Source of the DNA: Methylobacterium terricola
GTDB taxonomy: Bacteria; Pseudomonadota; Alphaproteobacteria; Rhizobiales; Beijerinckiaceae
Direction of reading: 5' to 3'
Assembly (NCBI RefSeq): GCF_006151805.1
Contig: NZ_VDDA01000003.1
Span: 310,001-374,000 of the forward strand
Length of the DNA stretch: 64,000 bases
The translations under genes and the position numbers were made by a program. This document shows positions 17,357 to 27,414 of this stretch, in pieces. The notes below the pieces were generated by a model. It had not been told where the DNA came from. It saw only the letters and a program-made list of their open reading frames with translations, and did no database searches. Position 1 is the first letter of the stretch. Every line of letters begins with the position of its first letter.

Positions 17357-20300
17357 ATGAGCACCGAGACCGCCCCCGAGACGAAGCCCGTCGGCCCCGG
17401 CGATCAGGTGCTCCTGGTCGACGGCTCGTCGTTCATCTTCCGGGCCTATTTCCAGTCGATCAACCAGCCCGAGCGCTACAATTTCCGCCCCTCCGACGGG
17501 CTGCCGACCGGGGCGGTGCGGCTGTTCTGCGCCAAGCTCGCGCAGTTCGTGCAGGAGGGGGCCGCCGGCGTGGTGCCGACCCATCTCGGCATCGTGTTCG
17601 ACAAGTCCGAGGGCTCGTTCCGGAAGGAGATCTTCCCGGATTACAAGGGCCACCGGCCCGACGCCCCCGACGACCTCAAGCGCCAGATGCCGCTGATGCG
17701 CGACGCGGTACGCGCCTTCGGCCTGCACCCGATCGAATTGCAGCGCTACGAGGCCGACGACCTGATCGCCACCTATGCCCGCCAGGCGGAAGGCCGGGGC
17801 GCGGGCGTCATCATCGTCTCGTCCGACAAGGACCTGATGCAGCTCGTCGGCGACCTCGTGCGGTTCTACGATTTCGAATCGGGCCAGAAGGGCAAGCCGG
17901 GCTACCGGCCCGAGCGCAACCTCGACCGCGCCGCGATCCTGGAGCGCTGGGAGGGCCTGGGGCCTGAGCAGATCGGCGACGCGCTGGCGCTGATCGGCGA
18001 CACCTCGGACAACGTGCCGGGCGTGCCGGGCATCGGGCTCAAGACCGCCGCGGCCTTGATCAAGGAGTTCGGCAGCCTGGAGGCGCTCCTGGAGAAGGCC
18101 GCCACCATTAAGCAGCCGAAGCGCCGCGAGACGCTGCTCGCCAATATCGACCAGGCCCGGCTGTCGCGCCGCCTCGTCGCCCTCGACGAGCAGGTGCCGG
18201 TGCCGGTGCCCCTCGACGATCTCGGCCTGCCGAAGCCCGACCCCGAGCGCCTCGTCGGCTTCCTGAAGGCGATGGAGTTCAACACCCTGACGCGCCGCAT
18301 CGCCCAGATGCTGCACGTCGATCCGGAAGCGGTGCGGCCCGACCCCTCCCTGTTGCCGGAGGGCGCCGATACCGGCTTCTCGAACGAGAAGGGCGGCAGC
18401 GACGTCACGCCGTTCTTCGGCGATGCGCCCGACGGCGCGCCCGCTTCAGCCCCGGCCGAGGTCGATCCCTTCGCCGATCTCGACCTGCCGGATGCGCCGC
18501 CGAAGCCCAAGGCGCCCACCGAGGCGACCCCCACCACCCTGGTGGCGGCGCGCGCCGCGGAATCGGTCAAGCCCTTCGATACGGCATCCTACGAGACCGT
18601 CACCAGCGTCGAGAGCCTGGATGCCTGGGTGGCCGAGGCGCTCGAGGCCGGGGTGCTGGCGGTCGATACCGAGACGACCGCCCTCGACGCCAACAAGGCC
18701 GACCTCGTCGGCGTGTCGCTCGCCACCGCGCCGGGCCGCGCCTGCTACATCCCGCTCAGCCACCGCGGCGGCGAGGACCTGTTCGGCGGCGGCCTGCTGC
18801 CGGGGCAGCTCTCCTGGGAAGCCGTGAAGGAGCGGCTGAAGCCGCTGCTCGAGAACCCGGCGGTGCTGAAGGTCGGCCAGAACATCAAGTACGACTGGCT
18901 GGTGCTCGCCCGCCACGGCATCGAGGTCCGGCCCTTCGACGACACGATGCTGATCTCCTACGTGCTCGACGCCGGCAAGGGCTCGCACGGCATGGACGAG
19001 CTCGCCCGCCGCCATCTCGGCCACCAGCCGATCACCTTCGCGGACGTCGCCGGGACCGGGCGCCAGAAGGTGACGTTCGACCGCGTCGCCCTCGACAAGG
19101 CGACGGCCTACGCGGCTGAGGATGCGGACGTGACGTTGCGGCTGTGGCGGCTGATGAAGCCGCGGCTCGCCGCCGAGCGCCGGGCGTCCGTCTACGAGAC
19201 CCTGGAGCGGCCGCTGGTGCCGGTGCTGGCGCGGATGGAGCGCGAGGGCATCAAGGTCGACCGCGGGATGCTGAGCCGGCTGTCGGGCGATTTCGCCCAG
19301 TCGCTGGCGCGGCTCGAGGACGAGATCCAGGAGATGGCGGGGGAGAAGTTCTCCGTCTCGTCGCCCAAGCAGATCGGCGACATCCTGTTCGGCAAGATGG
19401 GCCTGCCCGGCGCCAAGAAGACGCCGTCCGGCCAGTGGGCGACGCCCGCGACCCTGCTGGAGGAGCTGGCCGGCCAGGGCCACGACCTGCCGCGCCGGAT
19501 CTTGGAGTGGCGCCAGCTCTCGAAGCTGAAATCGACCTATACCGACAGCCTGCAGGAGCATGCCGACCGCGGCACCGACCGGGTCCACACCTCGTTCGCG
19601 CTCGCCGCCACCACGACCGGGCGGCTGTCGTCGTCGGATCCGAACCTGCAGAACATCCCGGTCCGCACGGAAGAGGGACGGCGTATCCGCCAGGCCTTCG
19701 TGGCCGATGCCGGCCACAAGCTGATCTCGGCCGATTACAGCCAGATCGAGCTTCGCCTGCTCGCCCACATCGCCGACATCCCGCAGCTGCGCCAGGCCTT
19801 CGAGGACGGCATCGACATCCACGCGGCGACCGCCTCGGCGATGTTCGGCGTGCCGCTCGACCAGATGACCTCGGACCTGCGGCGGCGGGCCAAGACGATC
19901 AATTTCGGCATCATCTACGGCATCTCGGCCTTCGGCCTCGCCGACCGGCTCGGCATCCCGCAGGGCGAGGCCTCGGCTTTCATCAAGCAGTATTTCGAGC
20001 GCTTCCCCGGCATCCGCGCCTATATCGACGACACCAAGAAGATCTGCCGCGACAAGGGCTACGTCACGACGCTGTTCGGCCGGGTCTGCCACTACCCGCA
20101 GATCCGCTCCAACAACCCGCAGGAGCGCGCCTCGGTCGAGCGCCAGGCGATCAATGCGCCGATCCAGGGCACCGCGGCCGACATCATCCGCCGGGCGATG
20201 GCCCGGATGGAGGGTGCGCTCGCCGAGGCGGGGCTCTCGACCCGGATGCTGCTCCAGGTCCACGACGAGCTGGTGTTCGAGGCGCCCGACGACGAGGTCG

Positions 20301-20419
20301 AGCGGGCGCTGCCGATCATCGCCCGGGTGATGGAGGAGGCGCCGCACCCGGCCGTATCCCTGCGGGTGCCGCTCGCCGTCGAAGCCAAGGCGGCCCTGAA
20401 CTGGCAGGAGGCGCATTGA
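17357..20419 (+). CDS. polA: DNA polymerase I
   Basis: A 1020-aa protein with all three activities. The 5'-3' exonuclease domain spans residues 12-320 (LLVDGSSFIFRAYF, then DTSDNVPGVPGIGLKTA). A Pro/Ala-rich linker covers about 325-410. The 3'-5' exonuclease starts at VDTETT with metal ligands D437 and E439, so proofreading should be active. Polymerase motif A is ADYSQIELR with D793, and motif C is VHDELVFE with D970. It fills Okazaki gaps and repair tracts. It is a single-gene unit, convergent with the chemotaxis receptor 25 bp away. Confidence 0.98.
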   Translation: MSTETAPETKPVGPGDQVLLVDGSSFIFRAYFQSINQPERYNFRPSDGLPTGAVRLFCAKLAQFVQEGAAGVVPTHLGIVFDKSEGSFRKEIFPDYKGHRPDAPDDLKRQMPLMRDAVRAFGLHPIELQRYEADDLIATYARQAEGRGAGVIIVSSDKDLMQLVGDLVRFYDFESGQKGKPGYRPERNLDRAAILERWEGLGPEQIGDALALIGDTSDNVPGVPGIGLKTAAALIKEFGSLEALLEKAATIKQPKRRETLLANIDQARLSRRLVALDEQVPVPVPLDDLGLPKPDPERLVGFLKAMEFNTLTRRIAQMLHVDPEAVRPDPSLLPEGADTGFSNEKGGSDVTPFFGDAPDGAPASAPAEVDPFADLDLPDAPPKPKAPTEATPTTLVAARAAESVKPFDTASYETVTSVESLDAWVAEALEAGVLAVDTETTALDANKADLVGVSLATAPGRACYIPLSHRGGEDLFGGGLLPGQLSWEAVKERLKPLLENPAVLKVGQNIKYDWLVLARHGIEVRPFDDTMLISYVLDAGKGSHGMDELARRHLGHQPITFADVAGTGRQKVTFDRVALDKATAYAAEDADVTLRLWRLMKPRLAAERRASVYETLERPLVPVLARMEREGIKVDRGMLSRLSGDFAQSLARLEDEIQEMAGEKFSVSSPKQIGDILFGKMGLPGAKKTPSGQWATPATLLEELAGQGHDLPRRILEWRQLSKLKSTYTDSLQEHADRGTDRVHTSFALAATTTGRLSSSDPNLQNIPVRTEEGRRIRQAFVADAGHKLISADYSQIELRLLAHIADIPQLRQAFEDGIDIHAATASAMFGVPLDQMTSDLRRRAKTINFGIIYGISAFGLADRLGIPQGEASAFIKQYFERFPGIRAYIDDTKKICRDKGYVTTLFGRVCHYPQIRSNNPQERASVERQAINAPIQGTAADIIRRAMARMEGALAEAGLSTRMLLQVHDELVFEAPDDEVERALPIIARVMEEAPHPAVSLRVPLAVEAKAALNWQEAH

Positions 20420-20444
20420 CCTCCGACCCCCTGGCTGCCCGACT

Positions 20445-22550
20445 TCAGGCGGCCCGTACGGTTCCGAGGAAGCGCTGAACCTCGGCGCCGAGTCGCGTCG
20501 CCTCCTGTTGCAGCGCCGAGGCCGAGGCGAGGACGCGGGTCGCGGCCTCTCCCGTCTGTTCCGCGGCGCCGGCCACGCCGGCGATGTTCGTTGTCACCTC
20601 GCCGGTGCCGCCGGCGGCCTGGTTCACGTTGCGCACGATCTCCTGGGTCGCTGCGCCCTGCTGCCCCACGGCATCCGTCAAGGCGACCACCACCGCGTCG
20701 ATCTCGGTGATGCGCCCGGCGATCGCCCCGATGGCGGACACGGCCTGATGGGTCGAGCCCTGGATCCGGCCGATCTGCTGGGTGATCTCCTCCGTCGCTC
20801 GGGCGGTCTGGCCGGCGAGCGCCTTGACTTCGGCGGCGACGACCGCGAAGCCGCGGCCGGCCTCGCCGGCCCGGGCCGCCTCGATCGTGGCGTTGAGCGC
20901 GAGCAGGTTGGTCTGGCCGGCGATCGACGAGATCAGGCCGACCACGTCGCCGATGCGCGCGTTGGCCGCGCTCAGGTCATGGACCAGGGTGGTCGTCCGC
21001 TCCGCCTCGCTCACCGCGGCGTGCGCCAGGCCGGCCGCGCCCTGGACCTGCCGGCCGATTTCCTGCACCGACTGGCCGAGTTCCTCGGCCGCCGCCGCCA
21101 CGGTGGCGACATTGCACGCCGCCTCCTCGGCCGCGGTCGCCACCGCGAGCGACCGGGTCGCCGTCGCGCCGGCGGTGCCGGACATGGCCCGGGCCGTGGC
21201 CTGCAGGTCCGTCGCCGCGCCCGCCACCAGGGCGACGATGCCGCCCACCGCTCCCTCGAAATCATCGGCCATCGTCCGCATCGTGGCCTTCCGCCGCGTC
21301 TCCGCGTCGGCCCGGGCCTCGGCGGTCTCGGCCTCCAGGGCCCGGCTGTGGATGAGGTTGTGGCGAAACACCTCGACGCCCCGGGCGACGGCCCCGATCT
21401 CGTCGCGGCGTCCGAGATCCGGAATCGCCGCGGCGGCGTCGCCGGCGGCCAAGCGGTTGATCGCGGCGGTCATCCGGTCGAGAGGCTGGGTGACGCCCCG
21501 CACGACCACGACGGCGCCGAGCCCGGTCAGCAGGACGATCCCCGCCATCAGGGCCGCATTGACCGCGAAGGCGCGGCTCGCCTCCGTCTCCATCGTCCCG
21601 GCGACCAGGGCGAGCTGCATCACCGCCTGGCTCGCGATGGCCTGCAGCGTATCGAGGGCCGGCACCACCACCCGGGCGTAGCCGTCATTGGTCAGGGCCG
21701 TCGCGTACTGGCCGGTGACCGCCTCCAGCAACGGGCCCACCATTTCGCCGTGTGCGCCGCCGAAATAGGTCGATCGGGCCGCCGCCGAGACGGCCTTGAG
21801 CGCCGCGCCGTCCGGCAGCTGGCGCACGGCATGCTCCACCTGCTGGAACAGCGCCTCCGCCTGGCCGCGCCGGACGAGGATGGCGGTCGCTTCCTGCCGC
21901 GTCAGCGGCTGCTGGGCGGCGACGGTCCGGGCGAGCGAACTGGCGGCATTGCCGGCGATGTCGCGGACGATCCAAGCCTTGCGCCGGATCTCGATCAGGT
22001 CGGGCAGCCCGCGGTCTCCGGCCCGGATCGGACGCTCGATGGCATCGGCGAGGGTGCCCAGCATGGCCAGCATCGCCGGGATATGGGCCGAGAGGTCCGC
22101 GATGAGCCTGGGATCGCGCTCGCCGCGGGGGCGCATCGCCTGGCGGTCGACCTCGCCGCGCAACTCGCGGAGCCTGCCATGGGCCGCCGTCGCCTCACCA
22201 AGGTTGAACCGCTCCGGGCCGAGCCGGCGGAGTCGCTCGAAGGCATCGTCGATCCCCCGATCGACCTCGCCGCGCCGTGCCGCCATCTGGGCGACGTTTG
22301 TGGGCGCGGCCTGTCCCTCGGCCCTCAGGATCCCGATCGCATAGCTCATTTCGTAGCGCAACGCATTCATGATGTTGAGCACGAGCTCGTCGATCTTCGC
22401 CAGACCCGCGATCTCCTCCGATGCCGTCCAGGCCTGGCGCGATTGCAGCAGGTCGTGCGCGAACGCGCCGAGTGAGATGCACGAGAATACCGCCATGATG
22501 GCGACCAGCTTGGATTTGAGAGACAAGGAACGAACCCCCGGCGCATCCAT
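20445..22550 (-). CDS. Methyl-accepting chemotaxis protein
   Basis: A 701-aa receptor. TM1 is at residues 12-32, followed by a long helical periplasmic domain (about 33-320), TM2 near 325-350, a HAMP domain ([20 protein letters not shown]) and a cytoplasmic signalling domain. The hairpin tip carries the MCP core [19 protein letters not shown] and [13 protein letters not shown]. The periplasmic ligand domain resembles long four-helix receptors; the ligand is unknown. No che or flagellar genes adjoin, so it works with a remote array. Confidence 0.93.
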   Translation of the reverse strand: MDAPGVRSLSLKSKLVAIMAVFSCISLGAFAHDLLQSRQAWTASEEIAGLAKIDELVLNIMNALRYEMSYAIGILRAEGQAAPTNVAQMAARRGEVDRGIDDAFERLRRLGPERFNLGEATAAHGRLRELRGEVDRQAMRPRGERDPRLIADLSAHIPAMLAMLGTLADAIERPIRAGDRGLPDLIEIRRKAWIVRDIAGNAASSLARTVAAQQPLTRQEATAILVRRGQAEALFQQVEHAVRQLPDGAALKAVSAAARSTYFGGAHGEMVGPLLEAVTGQYATALTNDGYARVVVPALDTLQAIASQAVMQLALVAGTMETEASRAFAVNAALMAGIVLLTGLGAVVVVRGVTQPLDRMTAAINRLAAGDAAAAIPDLGRRDEIGAVARGVEVFRHNLIHSRALEAETAEARADAETRRKATMRTMADDFEGAVGGIVALVAGAATDLQATARAMSGTAGATATRSLAVATAAEEAACNVATVAAAAEELGQSVQEIGRQVQGAAGLAHAAVSEAERTTTLVHDLSAANARIGDVVGLISSIAGQTNLLALNATIEAARAGEAGRGFAVVAAEVKALAGQTARATEEITQQIGRIQGSTHQAVSAIGAIAGRITEIDAVVVALTDAVGQQGAATQEIVRNVNQAAGGTGEVTTNIAGVAGAAEQTGEAATRVLASASALQQEATRLGAEVQRFLGTVRAA

Positions 22551-22855
22551 GATAAAGTTGTTTATGCAGCGTAGTACTCAAGCTTCGCCTCGGACGCTGC
22601 GGGAGCGAGAGTTTGGCAAGCGTGCGGAGGGCGGTCCTGAGAACCTTAGGATTAAGTATGCTCGGCAAGGATTAATGAAATGACGCAGGGGCAGGTCCCC
22701 TGCTCGACCGGAGCACGGAATGTCCGGTCGAGGCGGCAAGGGGCGGAATCCGGCCGGGCTCTCGGTCGAGGGCGTCGGCCCGATGTCCGGCGCTGCCGCC
22801 GGGAAGGCCGGGGCGCCTGCCGGGGGCAGGCCGGAATCGTCGGGCCATCCCCTCC
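22551..22855. other. 305-bp intergenic region, MCP promoter side and nadC downstream side
   Basis: No gene is seen. Near 22551-22600 the sequence is AT-richer and should hold the receptor promoter. A hairpin at 22703-22732 is the only clear structure. Confidence 0.55.
22703..22732. terminator. Hairpin downstream of nadC
   Basis: Ten-base arms CTCGACCGGA / TCCGGTCGAG with a 10-base loop, 120 bp past the nadC stop. It lacks a T-run, so a terminator role is tentative. Confidence 0.4.
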
Positions 22856-23719
22856 TCAGGCGACGTCGAGACCCAGGTCGACGATCGGCGCGCTGTGGGT
22901 GATCCACCCCGTCGAGATCAGGTCGACCCCCGTCGCCGCGACGGCGCCGACCGTCTCGCGGCTGATCCGGCCCGAGGCCTCGCTGACCGCCCGCCCGTCG
23001 ATCATCGCCACCGCCCGGCGCAAGGTCTCCGGATTCATGTTGTCGAGGAGGACCGCGTCGGCGCCGACCGCGAGGGCCTCCTCCAGCTGCGCCAGGGTAT
23101 CGACCTCGACCTCGATCTTGACGAGGTGCCCGACCCCGGCCCGCGCCCGCCGCACCGCCGGGGCGACGCCGCCGGCCACCGCGACGTGGTTGTCCTTGAT
23201 CAGCACTGCGTCGTCGAGGCCGAAGCGGTGGTTGGCGCCGCCACCCGCCCGGACCGCGTGCTTCTCGAGGATCCGCAGGCCCGGCGTGGTCTTGCGGGTG
23301 CAGACGATGCGGGCCTTGCCGTGGGGCCGGGCCGCCTCCACCAGTGCGGCGGTGGCGGTGGCGACGCCCGAGAGGCGGCAGAGCAGGTTGAGGGCGACGC
23401 GCTCGGCCGAGAGGATCGCCCGGGCCGGGCCGTCGAGGGCGATCACCGCCTCGCCGGGCGCGATCCGGCTGCCGTCCGGCCGCAGCACCCGGACCGTCAC
23501 GGCCGGGTCGAGGAGCGCGAAGGCGAGAGAAGCGGCCTCGGTGCCCGCGACCGTGCCGTCCTGTCGGGAGACGATCGCGCCGGAGAACCGCGCCTTGGCT
23601 GGCACGATGCTGTCGGTGGTGAGGTCGCCGGCCCGCCCGAGGTCTTCGAGCAGGGCGGCCCGCACGATCGGCTCGACCATCAGGCGGGGCAGGGGAGGAG
23701 GAAGGGGTGAGTCGGTCAT
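22856..23719 (-). CDS. nadC: Nicotinate-nucleotide pyrophosphorylase (carboxylating)
   Basis: A 287-aa quinolinate phosphoribosyltransferase. It has ALLEDLGRAGDLTTDSIVP at the N-terminus, ALNLLCRLSGVAT, the PRPP/quinolinate-binding TRKTTPGLR and KDNHV motifs, and EVEVDTLAQLEEAL. It converts quinolinate and PRPP to nicotinate mononucleotide, the last step of de novo NAD ring formation. The ATG at 23719 overlaps the nadB stop as ATGA. It is the last gene of nadABC. Confidence 0.96.
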   Translation of the reverse strand: MTDSPLPPPLPRLMVEPIVRAALLEDLGRAGDLTTDSIVPAKARFSGAIVSRQDGTVAGTEAASLAFALLDPAVTVRVLRPDGSRIAPGEAVIALDGPARAILSAERVALNLLCRLSGVATATAALVEAARPHGKARIVCTRKTTPGLRILEKHAVRAGGGANHRFGLDDAVLIKDNHVAVAGGVAPAVRRARAGVGHLVKIEVEVDTLAQLEEALAVGADAVLLDNMNPETLRRAVAMIDGRAVSEASGRISRETVGAVAATGVDLISTGWITHSAPIVDLGLDVA

Positions 23720-25236
23720 CGGGCCTCCTGAGGGATGGGGCCGGCGACGGCCTCCGCCGTCGCCAGGGCCTGGGCCAGGGTGATCTCGGTGGACCGGGGC
23801 GCGGCCTGACCCGGATGGTCGGCGCGCCAATGGGCGCCGCGGCTCTCCCGACGGTCGAGGGCGGCGACCGCGACCAGCAGCCCCGCCACGGCCTCCGCCG
23901 AGCCGGCCCGGGCGAGGGCGGCGAGCCGAGCCACCGCCCGGGCGAGCCCGGCGGCATCGCGCACCAGCCCGACCTCCGCCTCCATCAGGGCGCGGATCTC
24001 CGGCAGCGCGTCCAGGGCGGGAACGACATCCGGGGCGCGGCCAGGGCCGGCGGCGCGGGCCTCCCCGCCACGGATGTCCGCCGCGATCCGCTCCGCGAAG
24101 GCCATCGCTTCGAGGAGCGAGTTGCTGGCCAGCCGGTTCGCCCCGTGCAGGCCGGTCGCCGCGACCTCGCCGCAGGCCCACAGGCCCGGGAGCGAGGCGC
24201 GCCCGCGCCCGTCCACCCGGATCCCGCCCATGTGGTAGTGGGCCGCCGGCCGCACCGGGATCGGCGCCACGGCCGGGTCGAGCCCGGCCGCCCGGCACAG
24301 GGTGGCGACCGTCGGGAAGCGGCGGGCGACGTCGAGGCGGCGGGCGTCGAGGAAGACCGCCTCGCCCCGGCCGGTCCGCAGGGCGATCGCCCGGGCGACC
24401 ACGTCCCGGGGCGCCAGTTCGGCCCCGGCAATCCCGGCCATCACCCGGCCGCCCCCGGCATCGACCAGGACCGCCCCCTCGCCGCGCAGGGCTTCGGTGG
24501 CGAGCGGCAGGGGGAGCGGGATGGCCCCCCCGGTGCGCACCGCGATCGCCGTCGGGTGGAACTGCACGAATTCGGGATCGTGCAACACTGCCCCGGCCCG
24601 CGCCGCCAGGACGAGTCCGGAGCCGACGGCGCCGGTCGGGTTGGTGGTCGAGCGGTAGAGCCCGCCGAGGCCGCCGGTCGCCAGCACCACCGCCCGGGCC
24701 GGCAGGTCGGCCGGGCCCTGCCCGGTGCGGAGGGCGAGGCCGGTCACCCGGCCGTTCCCGTCCTGCATCAGGGCGGTCGCCCGGCCGACCGTCACCGCGA
24801 TCGACGGGCAGGCGGCGACGATCCGGCCAAGGGTTCTCAGTACCGCCGCGCCGGTCGCGTCGCCCCCGGCCTTCACGATCCGGCGGCGGGAATGGGCGGC
24901 CTCCAGGCCGAGCGCGAGAGCGCCCCCGGAATCGCGGTCGAAGGCGAGGCCGAGCCCCGCGAGCCAGTCCACCAGGCCGGGGCCGGCCTCGGCGACGGCG
25001 AGCGCCACCCCTGGGTCGCTCAGACCCGCGCCGGCCGCCAGGGTATCGGCGGCGTGGAGGGCCGGGGCGTCGTCGGGCCCGATCGCCGCCGCGATGCCGC
25101 CCTGGGCCCAGGCGGTCGCTGTGCCCTCGCCGAGCGGCGCGGCGGTGACGAGCGTGACGGGCAACGGCGCCAGGCGCAGGGCCGTGGCGAGGCCGGCAAT
25201 GCCGGCCCCGGCCACGACGATTCGATCGGGGCTCAC
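23716..25236 (-). CDS. nadB: L-aspartate oxidase
   Basis: A 506-aa flavoprotein of the succinate dehydrogenase/fumarate reductase family. The N-terminal FAD motif is [14 protein letters not shown]. Active-site segments include [10 protein letters not shown] and [11 protein letters not shown], and the FAD-binding C-terminal motif [14 protein letters not shown] is present. It oxidises L-aspartate to iminoaspartate for NadA. The GTG start at 25236 overlaps the nadA stop (GTGA) and the stop overlaps nadC (ATGA), so the three genes are tightly coupled. Confidence 0.96.
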   Translation of the reverse strand: MSPDRIVVAGAGIAGLATALRLAPLPVTLVTAAPLGEGTATAWAQGGIAAAIGPDDAPALHAADTLAAGAGLSDPGVALAVAEAGPGLVDWLAGLGLAFDRDSGGALALGLEAAHSRRRIVKAGGDATGAAVLRTLGRIVAACPSIAVTVGRATALMQDGNGRVTGLALRTGQGPADLPARAVVLATGGLGGLYRSTTNPTGAVGSGLVLAARAGAVLHDPEFVQFHPTAIAVRTGGAIPLPLPLATEALRGEGAVLVDAGGGRVMAGIAGAELAPRDVVARAIALRTGRGEAVFLDARRLDVARRFPTVATLCRAAGLDPAVAPIPVRPAAHYHMGGIRVDGRGRASLPGLWACGEVAATGLHGANRLASNSLLEAMAFAERIAADIRGGEARAAGPGRAPDVVPALDALPEIRALMEAEVGLVRDAAGLARAVARLAALARAGSAEAVAGLLVAVAALDRRESRGAHWRADHPGQAAPRSTEITLAQALATAEAVAGPIPQEAR

Positions 25237-26234
25237 GGCCGCACCGCCAGCATGCGCTCGACGGCGCGCCGCGCCGGAGCGATCAGGTCGTCCGGCACCG
25301 TGACCTCGTGGGCCAGCGTCTCCAGGCTGCGCCGGATCTTCCCCAAGCTGATCCGCTTCATATGCGGGCAGAGATTGCACGGCTTGACGAACGCCACGTC
25401 CGGATTGCGTAGCGCCAGGTTGTCGGCCATGGCGCATTCGGTGATCATCACCACCTGCGCCGGCCGGCGCGTCTCGACGTAATCCTGCATCGCCGCGGTC
25501 GAGCCGGAGAAATCCGCCTCCGCCACCACCGCGGGCGGGCATTCGGGATGGGCCAGCACCGCCACGCCCGGATAGGCTTGCCTCGCCTCGCGGATGTCCT
25601 CCGCCGTGAATCGCTCGTGCACCTCGCAATGGCCGGCCCAGGTCAGGATCTCGATGTGGGGCAGGTCGGCCTGGACGTTCTGCGCCAGGTACTCGTCCGG
25701 GATCATCAGGACGCGCGGGACGCCGAGCGACTCGACCACCGCCTTGGCATTGCCGGAGGTGCAGCACAGGTCGGATTCCGCCTTCACGGCGGCGGAGGTG
25801 TTGACGTAGGTGACCACCGGCACGCCCGGGTGGCGCCGGCGCAGGGCGCGCACATCGGCGGCGGTGATCGACTCCGCCAGCGAGCAGCCCGCCCCGGGAT
25901 CGGGGATCAGCACGGTCTTGCCGGGATTCAGGATCTTGGCGGTCTCGGCCATGAAGTGGACGCCGGCGAGCACGATCACGTCGGCATCGGTGCGGGCCGC
26001 CTCGCGGGCGAGGGCCAGGCTGTCGCCGACGATGTCGGCCACCGTGTGGAAGATTTCCGGCGCCTGATAATTGTGCGCCAGCACCACGGCGTTGCGCGCG
26101 CGCTTGAGCGCCTGGATCGCCGCGACGTCCTCGGCGAGAGCGGGCCACTCGATCGCCGGCACGTGGTGGCGCACCCGCTCGTAGAGTTCCGCCGGGGACG
26201 GCAGGGCCGTCCGGTCGAGGCATGCCGCGTCCAT
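25233..26234 (-). CDS. nadA: Quinolinate synthase
   Basis: A 333-aa enzyme that condenses iminoaspartate with dihydroxyacetone phosphate to quinolinate using a 4Fe-4S cluster. Visible motifs are [24 protein letters not shown], and cluster cysteines C117 (GAGCSLA), C203 (GHCEVH) and one of C286/C289 (KPCNLCPHM). The ATG at 26234 is chosen because GGGAGGCGA precedes it directly; an upstream ATG at 26267 lies inside the operator palindrome and is unlikely to be used. Confidence 0.96.
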   Translation of the reverse strand: MDAACLDRTALPSPAELYERVRHHVPAIEWPALAEDVAAIQALKRARNAVVLAHNYQAPEIFHTVADIVGDSLALAREAARTDADVIVLAGVHFMAETAKILNPGKTVLIPDPGAGCSLAESITAADVRALRRRHPGVPVVTYVNTSAAVKAESDLCCTSGNAKAVVESLGVPRVLMIPDEYLAQNVQADLPHIEILTWAGHCEVHERFTAEDIREARQAYPGVAVLAHPECPPAVVAEADFSGSTAAMQDYVETRRPAQVVMITECAMADNLALRNPDVAFVKPCNLCPHMKRISLGKIRRSLETLAHEVTVPDDLIAPARRAVERMLAVRP

Positions 26235-26250
26235 TCTCGCCTCCCGATAT

Positions 26251-26267
26251 ATGCTCACATTGAGCAT
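26251..26267. promoter_or_regulatory. NadQ-type operator, site 1
   Basis: Perfect palindrome ATGCTCA-cat-TGAGCAT, 17 bp upstream of the nadA ATG and next to its ribosome-binding site. The gene for the NadQ-like repressor lies 100 bp upstream, so autologous control of nadABC is the natural reading. The site and regulator pair matches the described alphaproteobacterial NadQ pattern as I know it; the exact consensus was not checked. Confidence 0.75.
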
Positions 26268-26309
26268 TTACCCGGCGAGGCTAATCCGCGGAGTCCGGCC
26301 TGTCCAGAT

Positions 26310-26326
26310 ATGTTGGATCTGAGCAT
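26310..26326. promoter_or_regulatory. NadQ-type operator, site 2 (half-conserved)
   Basis: ATGTTGG-atc-TGAGCAT has the same 7-3-7 layout as site 1, with one perfect half and 4 of 7 matching bases in the other. Centres of the two sites are 59 bp apart. It could bracket the nadA promoter. Confidence 0.5.
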
Positions 26327-26368
26327 AAGTGCGTCAAGGCGACGCAGATCGCCGCGCCGCTCGCGCCG

Positions 26369-27316
26369 TCAGCCGGGCCGGCCCGACGGCAATCGGAGAC
26401 CGGGGACGGGACGCTCCAGCAGCACCTCGCGGCGGAAGCGCATCAGCCGGGCCGGCCGGCCGCCGGTCTCGGCGGTGACGGCCTCGGTCTCCTCGACGAG
26501 GCCCTGCTGGGCGACCAGGCGGCGGAAATTCTGCTTGTGCAGCAGCACGCCCGACAGGGCCTCGACCACGCGCTGGAGCTGGCCGAGGGTGAAGGCCGGC
26601 GGCATCAGCTCGAACACGACGGGCCGGTACTTGATCTTGCCGCGCAGGCGCCCGAGGGCGGTGGCGAGCATGCGGCGGTGGTCGAAGGCCATCGCCTGCC
26701 CGGCGATATGGTCGGAGGCGCCTGCCTCCGGCACGAGGCCGGCCTCGAAGAGCAGCTCGTAGCGCTCCAGCACCCGCTCCTCGTTCCAGCCGCTTCCGGC
26801 CGCCCCGAAGGTCAGGCCGATCCGGTCGCTGCGGCGCCGGCCCTGCTCCGGGTCGGTCGCGGCCCCGGCCCAGGCTTCCAGCCGGTCGGTGAGGGCGTCG
26901 AGGGCGGGCGGGCGGCCGGCCCGCCGATCCTCGTAGGGGAAGTAGCGGTACCAACTCTGCCAGGTCGCGTCGGCGGCGGGCCGCGCCTCGCGCACCAGGG
27001 CCAGGTAGGCGACCGAGAGGGCATGCAGCCCGCCTTCACCCTGGCCGCCCCGCCGGCGGTTGCGGTCGCCGAAGGTGTAGAGCTGCTCGACATAGCCGAG
27101 GCTCTGGCCGGTCTGGCGCTCGACCCAGGCCCGCAATCCCCGCTCCAGGGTCGGGTGCGCCGGCTCCAGGGGACCTGCCGGCAGGCCTTCGCCGCGACCA
27201 TCGGGCTGTCCGGCCACCGGCACGGTCAGCACGCGCGGCTCGTCGAGCGTCGCCGCCAGGATCGCCGCCGCGAGGCCGACCAGGGGGGCCGATACGGTCG
27301 GCTCCGGCTCCGTCAT
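26369..27316 (-). CDS. nadQ: NadQ-like transcriptional regulator of NAD synthesis (COG4111)
   Basis: A 315-aa protein. The N-terminal half is NUDIX-like without a full Nudix box (VEQLYTFGDRNRR, then ALSVAYLALVREARP and WYRYFPYEDRRAG). The C-terminal half has a winged-helix pattern (FELMPPAFTLGQLQRVVEAL, then LHKQNFRRLV). This architecture and the position upstream of nadABC identify NadQ, a repressor thought to sense NAD-related metabolites. The ATG at 27316 is preceded by GGGAGAGCGGAG. It faces the same way as nadABC and may be cotranscribed or separated by the operator region. Confidence 0.85.
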   Translation of the reverse strand: MTEPEPTVSAPLVGLAAAILAATLDEPRVLTVPVAGQPDGRGEGLPAGPLEPAHPTLERGLRAWVERQTGQSLGYVEQLYTFGDRNRRRGGQGEGGLHALSVAYLALVREARPAADATWQSWYRYFPYEDRRAGRPPALDALTDRLEAWAGAATDPEQGRRRSDRIGLTFGAAGSGWNEERVLERYELLFEAGLVPEAGASDHIAGQAMAFDHRRMLATALGRLRGKIKYRPVVFELMPPAFTLGQLQRVVEALSGVLLHKQNFRRLVAQQGLVEETEAVTAETGGRPARLMRFRREVLLERPVPGLRLPSGRPG

Positions 27317-27414
27317 CTCCGCTCTCCCGACGATCCGCCCGCGGATTACCACGGTTGCTCACGGTGGGACGACGGGTTGTTAGAGTTCCGTGACGAGATC
27401 GTCGGGTGCCGGCG

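Noticed and set aside
18446..20416. A 656-codon frame antisense to polA
   Set aside because: Shadow of polA, whose motifs are all intact on the plus strand.
26265..26267. nadA start at the upstream ATG at 26267
   Set aside because: It lies inside the operator palindrome, and the ATG at 26234 has a good ribosome-binding site.
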